NCBI RefSeq assembly: GCF_016097555.1
Contig: NC_054702.1
Location: 108,273,227-108,337,226 of the forward strand
Reading direction: 5' to 3'
Length of the DNA: 64,000 bases
From: Gigantopelta aegis
Lineage: Eukaryota; Mollusca; Gastropoda; Neomphalida; Peltospiridae
This document shows, piece by piece, positions 56,008 through 64,000 of the stretch. The translations under genes and the position numbers were made by a program. How positions within the stretch are numbered: position 1 is the first letter of the stretch; the number at the start of each line of letters is the position of its first letter. The notes under the pieces were generated by a model that made no database searches, had not been told where the DNA came from, and saw nothing but the letters and a program-made list of their open reading frames with translations.

Positions 56008-56490
56008 TTTATTACTGCACTTTTCCCCGGGTTTTTTAATGTTGAAATAACCAACATGTTCGCCTATTGCATAAATTGTCTCGCCCGATATTTTTAGAAT
56101 TTCTATGCTCCCGAATAACGCTATAAATGGCGAAGTGTAATTGGTCGATATTTAAATTGTTATTTATAGAAGTCTGTTTTGTTTAACAACACCACTGGAA
56201 CACATTGATTAATTAATCATCGGCTATTGGATGTCAAACATTTGGTAACTGACACGGTCATCAGAGGGAACCCGCTATATTTTTCCTAATGTAGCAAGAG
56301 ATCTTTTATATGCACCATCCCACAGACAGGATAGCACATACCTCGGCCATTGATATACCAGTCGTGGTGCACTGGCTGGAACAAGAAATGGTGAGTGCTT
56401 TACCACAGGGCTACGTCCCGCCCGTTATTTATAAATGAAATGTCACCTGGAGTCCACGCAATGCTGTTAGATCTACTGGTAATTTTAATC
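56008..56490. repeat. Second copy of the 31525-31750 repeat, interrupted by a SINE
   Basis: 'gtttattactgcacttttcc', 'gtctcgcccgatatttttag', 'gcgaagtgtaattggtcgat' and, after the SINE, 'aatgaaatgtcacctgg', 'caatgctgttagatctactg' run parallel to 31525-31735. Confidence 0.85.
56169..56423 (-). mobile_element. SINE (RUDI-like) with 10-bp target duplication
   Basis: Flanked by GTTATTTATA at 56159-56168 and 56424-56433. The uninterrupted site is seen in the related repeat at about 31672-31681. The head (gctttaccacagggctacgt, cccgccc) is at the right, so the insertion is on the minus strand. Confidence 0.92.
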
Positions 56491-56498
56491 GGATAGAG

Positions 56499-56654
<156 letters not shown>

Positions 56655-57177
56655 AATGGACCTACATATATATATATTTAATATATGTCTGTTTAAATTA
56701 ACAGTAGTGTATTTCATCATTCAGTGGCCTGATAAATATCCCAAGTATGATTACTCGTGCTAATTTCCCCAATGCAATCAGACATGGGACCCTGGCAAAA
56801 AAAAAACTCTTGGATAAATCCCTGCATTTTATCTTCACTGGATGAAGCAAAAATGATACTGGTTTTAATAAATCAATTTTTACCTACAGCCATTTATAGA
56901 TGAACATTTTTCAATTAATAAAATGTTCTATCCAAACTGATAATCTGCAATGGATTTTAACACATGATGTTTCCACTATGTTGTCTGTTCAGGACCGGTT
57001 GGTGAGAACGACATCTGTGTAGTAGCTAGCCATATACATATACCTCCCCTTTGAGTAAGTTGTTGTCTGGAGTTTTAATGAATGCTATGACCATTACATG
57101 ACTTCTAACAAGTAAAGACTTTGCCATGAAACAAATTGAAGAGAATAATTAACTGCAGATTATGGGGAGCCATTAAC

Positions 57178-57566
57178 AAAACAAGTTTTATTTAACGACG
57201 CCACTAGAGCACATTGATATTTTTTTTTTATCATCAGCTATTGGACGTCAAACATATGGTCATTCTGACACTGTTTTTAGAGGAAACCCGCTGTCACCAC
57301 ATAGGTTACTCTTTTATGACAGGCAGCAAGGGATCTTTTATTTGCACTTCCCACAGGCAGGATAGCACAAACCATGGCCTTTTTTGAAACAGTTATGGAT
57401 CACTGGTCGGTGCAAGTGGTATACACCTACCCACTGACCCTTGCGGAGCACAGGGTTTGGAGTTGGTATCTGGATTAAAAATCGCATGCCTCGATGGGAT
57501 CCGAACCCAGTACCTACCAGCCTGTAGACTGATGATGGCCTAACCACGACGCCACCGAGGTTGGTC
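57178..57566 (-). mobile_element. Second SINE type, full length, inverted
   Basis: Matches 38432-38790 in reverse: tail 'tttatttaacgacgccacta', middle 'cccttgcggagcacagggtt', 'ggagttggtatctggattaa', head with gggatccgaaccc and 'ccacgacgccaccgagg'. Confidence 0.87.
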
Positions 57567-57682
57567 AAGCCATTAACATGCAATATTGAGCATTTATTTT
57601 TAATCCTTTTGTTGTAATTTTTTCTTTTTAATTCACATGCCAAGGTGGTAAAATGACTCTCCTTGTGTCGGGGGAACCCGAG

Positions 57683-57790
57683 TGATCGCTCCCTTTAAAC
57701 AGCGAGGTCTTCAACATTAATTCACTGTCTGGACAGACTACAGATGTGACTGCCCAGGAAGCATGCTTGATCTTAATTGGATTAAATTGT
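57683..57790 (+). mobile_element. Fragment of the 'ctgggca...gcatgcttgat' SINE family
   Basis: 'gtctggacagactacagatg', 'gactgcccaggaagcatgct', 'tgatcttaattgg' is the inverted tail of the 4660-4940 family. Confidence 0.55.
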
Positions 57791-58318
57791 CAATGACAAA
57801 CTGCCTTTTTAGATTGTTTTATTACAAGATGAGGAAATACTTTTGTATTGTGGCAAATAAATGGCCAAAAAAATAATAAAAGTTTATATATAAAGTAAGA
57901 TGCAATATTCAACATTGATGTTGGTCTTGTGCTACAATATACTACAAACAAGCTTTCCTGAGATTGATGGTACAAAATTTGTGTATAGACTTCACCATTC
58001 TTACATGGAATAAAGGTGATATCCTATCTTATTAACCTTTGATTCATTATTGAGCACAGCTTGGCTGGCCTTGTCAACACATGGACATCAAACACGCATC
58101 GACTGTAATTTTTATATTTTTGTAACTATTAACTTTATTCAAGGACAGGGCTTGATCAAATCACATTTCATAATCCTATACAGTTTTAAGACTGTTTCAG
58201 CTGGATTCTTGGCTGTACAGACGCTCCTCAGACTAATAATCATGTGAATATCTGAAAGTCAATGTTATTATTCACACTGTAATTCAACAAAGATTTTGAG
58301 AGTACTGCTAAAGCAATA

Positions 58319-58890
58319 CATGTCCCCTACGGGGCCAAACAATTTTTTGTATCTCCTAAATTCAAGGGCCATAACTTTGAAAAGTGGGTAAATCACCACT
58401 AAACTTCAACTTGATCTGTAAAGCAATACACAAATGATAAAGCTATATATAAAATTTCATCTTGATATCTCCAGGCATTGCAAAATCTGGAATTGTTTTT
58501 CATATCTCCTAAGTTCAAGGGCAATAACTCTGTTAAAAAAGTGTAAATCGCCATGCAAGTCGAACTTGACCTGTAACAGTACATGATAAACCAATATACA
58601 AAATTTCAGCTCAATATCTAAAGGTCTTCTGAAAAAAAGTCTGAATAACAAATTTTGACATCTCCTAAGTTCAAGGGCCATAACTCCATCACAAATGGGT
58701 AAATCGCCATGAAAGTCAAATCTGATCTGTAACAGTACATGATGAAACTATACACACAATTTCAGCTCAATATCTCAAAGTCTTCTGCAAAAAATATCTG
58801 GAAAACATGTGGGACAAACGGACAGGCTGACAAGCGGATAGACGGAGATGAAACCTATAGTCCCCTCCGGTTGGACCGGTAGGGGACTAA
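58319..58890. mobile_element. 'tgtcccctac' element with three ~155-bp internal units
   Basis: Ends tgtcccctacggggcc and, inverted, tagtcccctaccggtcc. Inside, the phrase 'atctcctaa(a/g)ttcaagggc' starts units at about 58351, 58503 and 58660, each followed by 'aaatcgccatgaaagtc'-like and 'aatttcagctcaatatct'-like text. I recognise this as a repeat common in marine molluscs; its class is unclear. Confidence 0.8.
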
Positions 58891-58899
58891 TTAATAAAT

Positions 58900-60060
58900 T
58901 ATTATTTCGTTCTTAATACCTATATGCATAATTTATAAATATATTTGTAATGTTTAAAAACAGCTTTAGAACAACAAAGACATCACTAAATATTATGTTT
59001 TATCTAAAAATAAGGCAGACAAGGCTTAACAGAATATACAGAGGTCTTACAAAAGGTAACCAACACATACAGGGAGAATATCACAGATGAAAAACGAATG
59101 TAATCACAAAATAATAGCAATGTGTGCAGATTCGTACACAAAATAAACAGTACATAAAACAATGACACTTCGTCACACCAGTCTGTTGTAACAGGGAGGT
59201 CAATGTCGTGGTCTGAATTTAGTGGTCTATAACTTATAAAACGCTTAACAGTGTTTCCCAGCCATCATTCAAATTCTTAGATATTCTCAGCTAGTCCCGG
59301 AACTTTATTAACAAAACCATTATTATTACAATCACCCAGAAGAACTTTCTAGATTCATAGTTATTGTGGCTCCCATTTTGCCTCAAATACAGTAATGTAA
59401 AAAAGGGGATGCTTAATTACGTTCTCTGTATACATATAACTGACTGAATAATATATGCCAATAGGTTTTTCTTATAAACCAGTCCGTCTTGACCTCCCAT
59501 GTCTAAGCAAAAACAATACAATTTATAACAACAAAGTAAACAATGAACTAATTGATCTGCATAATAAATCTAACTATTTGTACTAGAACTACATATTTAA
59601 CAGTTAAACGGTTAATGTCTAAAATATCTAAACCAGAGCATCTTAACTAACTGGTACATTGCACTAAAAGATAAAAGAACAGGCTTTCTGGATTTGTTAT
59701 TTTTTCCCAATTACTTGAAATATGTATTCACATTACAAAGGCCTTGACACATTTTTTGTTCAGTAGCCATACAGGTAACAACACTTGATATAGTCCTGCC
59801 ATAGAATTCCTTTATGGTACATCATGATGGCCATCTTGGAAATAGCCCGTTATTTACCTATTCAATGTAATCGAAACAATCATGATGTTAAACATTTCTT
59901 GAGCCAGTCCAATTCTATGGTGACTATCTTAAGATTCTGATGAGGACTGGGTAGACTATTCCTACAAATAATCTAGTGAGTGATATATAATACATAGATG
60001 AAAATTAATGGTCAGTTGCTTTACCCAAAATATAAGCCTGATTAAATATCAGCTGAATTA
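58900..60060. other. No gene seen
   Basis: AT-rich sequence without recognisable frames or transposon ends. Confidence 0.4.
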
Positions 60061-60112
60061 AAAGAGGTTATTACCCTCACAAGTTTCAGTATTGTCAATA
60101 TATATAGAGGAT

Positions 60113-60243
60113 TCGTCACGAGTATTTTTTAATAGGGAAAATATCAACAGAGCCATTGTTAATTGGTATTTGTCGAGGCTCTGCCGAGACAAATACCAAT
60201 TAACTAGACGAGGTTGATATTTTACATATTAAAAAACACGAGT
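60113..60243. repeat. 131-bp hairpin
   Basis: Outer arms 'cgagtattttttaat...aaaatatcaac' pair with 'gttgatatttt...attaaaaaacacg'. The inner stem gttaattggtatttgtc / gacaaataccaattaac is perfect over 17 bp. Confidence 0.88.
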
Positions 60244-60896
60244 AGCTAATTCTATTTATCCTATAACACTTCTAAAATAACATTCTAATTAATTTTTCAG
60301 TAAATCACAGTACTAAAGTCGCCGCCATCGATAATATGATGTCATCACGATTAGCACAGATTAGTTTGATGTCACGCATTTTAAACAAATCTTTGAAAAC
60401 ATTACTCTCAGGTACACGGGTCTTGTTGGCTTGTAAGCAAATGACCCATCCACAGCAACACATTACCTAGAGACCGTGTAAATTTGCATACCATTATTAA
60501 CCTGGTTAATAAAGTAAATTATCACATGGGTTTATGACATGGATATCATGCGTTAGTTATAGGATAAATTATGTTATATTATGTTCTGTTGTGCTGTTAT
60601 ATTATTTCGTTAACCCCTGCATAAGTGTAGGAGGTGGGGCAAATCCTCAAATTCGGGCAAAAACTAATCAGATATTTGGGCAAATTGTGCTAGCCTGAGA
60701 CCTTTTTAATATGCATTTCCATCATTCTACCCGCAAAATTAGTGGTAATCCATGTAAGAATGCATAGTGATTAGTATGCATCCCTGTTTGCCAGTAATGC
60801 CAATATGAATAAATGTTATCCAGATTTGGGCATTTTCATTTAATATGGGCAAAAATCAGCCTGTCGCCCTACAAAAACGGGAGCTCATTTAAGAAT

Positions 60897-61007
60897 TGAC
60901 CGCAGTTATTTTTTGGTTCATGCAAGTATGAACGTATGAACCGAAAAAACGATATGCACACTTTTGTATGACCCGCTAAGCATGAACCAAAAAATTATTG
61001 CGGTCAA
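60897..61007. repeat. 111-bp hairpin with 28-bp arms
   Basis: Arms ttgaccgcagttattttttg+gttcatgc and, inverted, ttgaccgcaataattttttg+gttcatgc differ at only three positions. Confidence 0.88.
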
Positions 61008-62756
61008 ATCTTATAATTAAATTTATATGCATACTTTAACAATACGTAACTGAAATTATTTTGTTTAGCTTTAAATATGCCTGTAGTATTGTTTGTGTAA
61101 ACTTCGTTGATACTTATGTCGCATAAGAATGCAAACGTTCATTCACTATGATAAGCGACACCATTTCCTCGAGCTGCTGTGCATTTTTACGGATCATTTA
61201 GTTAAATTGGAAGGAATTGTCCCATTTGTGTTTAGTTTATATTTTATGAAAGTGAATGAAGGAAACGTGTCTAACATTTATGCTGTCGGTGGAACCGTTT
61301 AATCTTCACCAACAGCTGTAGAACATCGCTTACAATTAAGTTACAGGTGTGAAGTTTCCTACATGATTTCTTTGGCGAAGGGTTTTTGTTTTGTTTTAAA
61401 TCAATGCGTATACATATAGATCTACACGTCTACTCTGCTATAGCATTTTCCATTAATATATTTTTTTATTGCTTTTGTAGCTTTCAGAGTGTTTTTTTCA
61501 AAATATCTAAATATAATCCGGCTTGTTGCACAAAAGTAGTGCGAGTCAGTGGGGGGGGGGGCAGTAGGCATGACTTAAATTTTTTCAGTTCATCGAGATA
61601 TGAACGAAAAAAAGTAAGCACCTCTGGACCAATCAGATTGACGTAAAGTGTATAGACGCAAAGAAAATTTAATTATATGCCTATGAACCCCCGAGGAGCA
61701 TAATACATTATTTTTAATCTTAATATATGATTTTGACGACACTGAAATATGAGGGTAATAATCTCTTTATCTCATACATATACATCTTTTTGTAATCTTT
61801 ATATTAAACTATAATTCCAGTTAGCCATTACATATAATTCAAACGACATATGAATATATGACGACAGGTCTTTTTGGATGGGATGGACATCAATATTAGA
61901 ATGACCTCATGTTACATATGCTGATATAATAACAAACTAGTGTATAGTGTTTTGGTTTGATGTCTATAAATGCATTTGTTAATATTGAAGTAGTATGTTT
62001 GCTTACATGTCAACAAATGTAGTCTCATGAACTGATTAATTTGCATCTTGTTTGCAAAGTTATCAAGTTCGAAAATGTGGTCTGAAAAATATTACATTGT
62101 GTTACTTTATTGAACATGCTATCTATTATATGATAAAAGTATTTATCACCAAAAAGGAACTTAATGGAAAGAATTATTGTTATTTCGCATTACTCTAAGT
62201 GATTGCTACTTCTTTTCTATCTACAAAAATATACACCATAAATTCATATTAATACAAACTGTATTTGCAAGGCACTAGAAGATCCAATTTACTACACTGA
62301 TATTAGTAACAATTACATAAAAATAAATGGGTACACATAACCTAAAATACAGCACATAAGAATCAACTAATTGATTCAATGGTAAATGGATACTGTCAAA
62401 ATGGTTCATTAATTTATAAATTGCATTGCCGTTATTTTCATCTGTCTGTTTGGTATATTAGCTAAAACTGTGCCAACATAAAAGTTGTTTTGAAACATTG
62501 ATTAAAAAACTGCCAATCATGTCATGAATCACCATGTTTTTAACTAATAAAATATCAGTAAAATACAAACATACACATTTCTATTACAATAAACATTGTC
62601 ATAATAAGACTTTCTCACTAACTAATTTCTAATCTTGATTATGAAATAAATTAAATATTAGGTAATATGTTGTAAGTCAGTCAGTCCAATTTTTTAAACT
62701 CTGAATAGCCACCAATAAACAGTACAAGTTACAAGTGATTTTATTTTCAAACTGAA

Positions 62757-64000
62757 GGAAGCAAGACATCAGTTTGTCAGCAAGTGATGGGTCAACCAGG
62801 TGTGACGAGGACAAGACATCAGTTTGTCAGCAAGTGATGGGTCAACTAGGTGTGAAGAGGACAAGACATCAGTTTGTCAGCAAGTGATGGGTCAACTAGG
62901 TGTGAAGAGGACAAGACATCAGTTTGTCAGCAAGTGATGGGTCAACCAGGTGTGAAGAGGACAAGACATCAGTTTGTCAGCAAGTGATGGGTCAACCAGG
63001 TGTGAAGAGGACAAGACATCAGTTTGTCAGCAAGTGATGGGTCAAACAGGTGTGAAGAGGACAAGACATCAGTTTGTCTGCAAGTGATGGGTCAACCAGG
63101 TGTGAAGAGGACAAGACATCAGTTTGTCAGCAAGTGATGGGTCAAACAGGTGTGAAGAGGACAAGACATCAGTTTGTCAGCAAGTGATGGGTCAAACAGG
63201 TGTGAAGAGGACAAGACATCAGTTTGTCAGCAAGTGATGGGTCAAAACATCAGTTTGTCAGCAAGTGATGGGTCAACCAGGTGTGAAGAGGACAAGACAT
63301 CAGTTTGTCTGCAAGTGATGGGTCAACCAGGTGTGAAGAGGACAAGACATGTTTGTCTGCAAGTGATGGGTCAACCAGGTGTGAAGAGGACAAGACATCA
63401 GTTTGTCAGCAAGTGATGGGTCAACCAGGTGTGAAGAGGACAAGACATCAGTTTGTCTGCAAGTGATGAGTCAACCAGGTGTGAAGAGGACAAGACATCA
63501 GTTTGTCAGCAAGTGATGGGTCAAACAGGTGTGAAGAGGACAAGACATCAGTTTGTCAGCAAGTGATGGGTCAACCAGGTGTGAAGAGGACAAGACATCA
63601 GTTTGTCAGCAAGTGATGGGTCAACCAGGTGTGAAGAGGACAAGACATCAGTTTGTCTGCAAGTGATGGGTCAACCAGGTGTGAAGAGGACAAGACATCA
63701 GTTTGTCTGCAAGTGATGGGTCAACCAGGTGTGAAGAGGACAAGACATCAGTTTGTCAGCAAGTGATGGGTCAACCAGGTGTGAAGAGGACAAGACATCA
63801 GTTTGTCTGCAAGTGATGAGTCAACCAGGTGTGAAGAGGACAAGACATCAGTTTGTCAGCAAGTGATGGGTCAAACAGGTGTGAAGAGGACAAGACATCA
63901 GTTTGTCAGCAAGTGATGGGTCAACCAGGTGTGAAGAGGACAAGACATCAGTTTGTCAGCAAGTGATGGGTCAACCAGGTGTGAAGAGGACAAGACATCA
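62757..64000 (+). repeat. 50-bp minisatellite, ~25 units, continues past the window
   Basis: Unit of 50 bp: caagacatcagtttgtcagc, aagtgatgggtcaaccaggt, gtgaagagga. Variants are cag/ctg after gtttgt, aac/aaa/act after gtc, and gatgag for gatggg. Shortened units occur near 63240 and 63350. From 63400 on, the variant order repeats every seven units (350 bp). As 50 is not a multiple of 3, the 80-codon open frame at 63174 is not a gene. The stretch 61770-62750 before it shows nothing I can name. Confidence 0.98.

Larger units (their letters stand above)
60061..61768. mobile_element. 1.7-kb foldback-rich element, no transposase
   Basis: The left end is aaagaggttattaccctcac and the inverted right end aaagagattattaccctcat, both followed by ttcagt(a/g)t(t/c)gtcaa. 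Two strong internal hairpins (60113-60243, 60897-61007) suggest nested MITEs. Related, decayed sequence is at 13860-14990. Confidence 0.7.

Noticed and set aside
63174-63416. 80-codon frame in the minisatellite
   Set aside because: The 50-bp period rotates the frame every unit; the frame stays open only because of irregular units.
62757-64000. CRISPR-like array
   Set aside because: The units are contiguous 50-bp tandem copies without unique spacers, in a eukaryotic genome.

Overview
The window looks like nuclear DNA of a mollusc, probably a gastropod or bivalve. It is AT-rich and intron-rich, with short exons bounded by GT...AG. It is packed with tRNA-headed SINEs of a kind I associate with molluscs (heads like 'gacgtagcccagtggtaaag'), short inverted-repeat DNA transposons and long (TA)n tracts. 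No bacterial features, CRISPR arrays, rRNA genes or retroviral elements were seen.

Layout. (1) 3.8-23.2 kb, + strand: ten exons of a NUSAP1 homologue (nucleolar and spindle-associated protein, a mitotic microtubule-binding protein). It runs from the end of the SAP domain to the stop codon, all in phase. Two neighbouring exons are tandem duplicates. The last intron (13.8-23.1 kb) is a transposon graveyard: an intact Tc1-like element, a decayed Tc1-like element carrying a nested hAT element, a MITE and a 3.3-kb DUF7869-type element, stacked end to end with only (TA)n between them. (2) 23.2-32.6 kb: 3' flank and AT-rich intergenic DNA, with foldback elements at 29.6-31.8 kb. (3) 32.65-32.87 kb, - strand: one coding exon for a small (72 aa) Cys-rich hydrophobic membrane protein. 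(4) 33.4-41.5 kb: SINEs, a 1.2-kb hAT-like element and a pogo/Tigger relic; no gene seen. (5) 41.7-43.1 kb, - strand: MRPL33 (mitochondrial ribosomal protein bL33m), three coding exons, 57 aa, with a possible in-frame 33-nt cassette exon. (6) 43.8-45.3 kb, - strand: a second, nearly identical intact Tc1-like element; 45.3-45.9 kb a long-inverted-repeat element. (7) 46.9-54.6 kb, + strand: TMED10 (p24-delta cargo receptor), five exons, complete at 206 aa; intron 1 holds a 1.36-kb Mutator-like element. (8) 54.6-62.7 kb: 3' UTR, SINEs, 148 bp of (TA)n, a 'TGTCCCCTAC' tandem-unit element and a 1.7-kb foldback-rich element. (9) 62.76-64.0 kb: a 50-bp minisatellite with a 350-bp higher-order period, running off the window.

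The three recognised genes (spindle assembly, mitochondrial translation, ER-Golgi cargo transport) are unrelated housekeeping genes and show no operon logic. The most notable content is the exon duplication in NUSAP1, the (TA)n-seeking transposon stack, a young Tc1 family with two intact copies and an 81-bp perfect shard, several CAGGG-ended elements with 5-6 bp target duplications, and the higher-order minisatellite.
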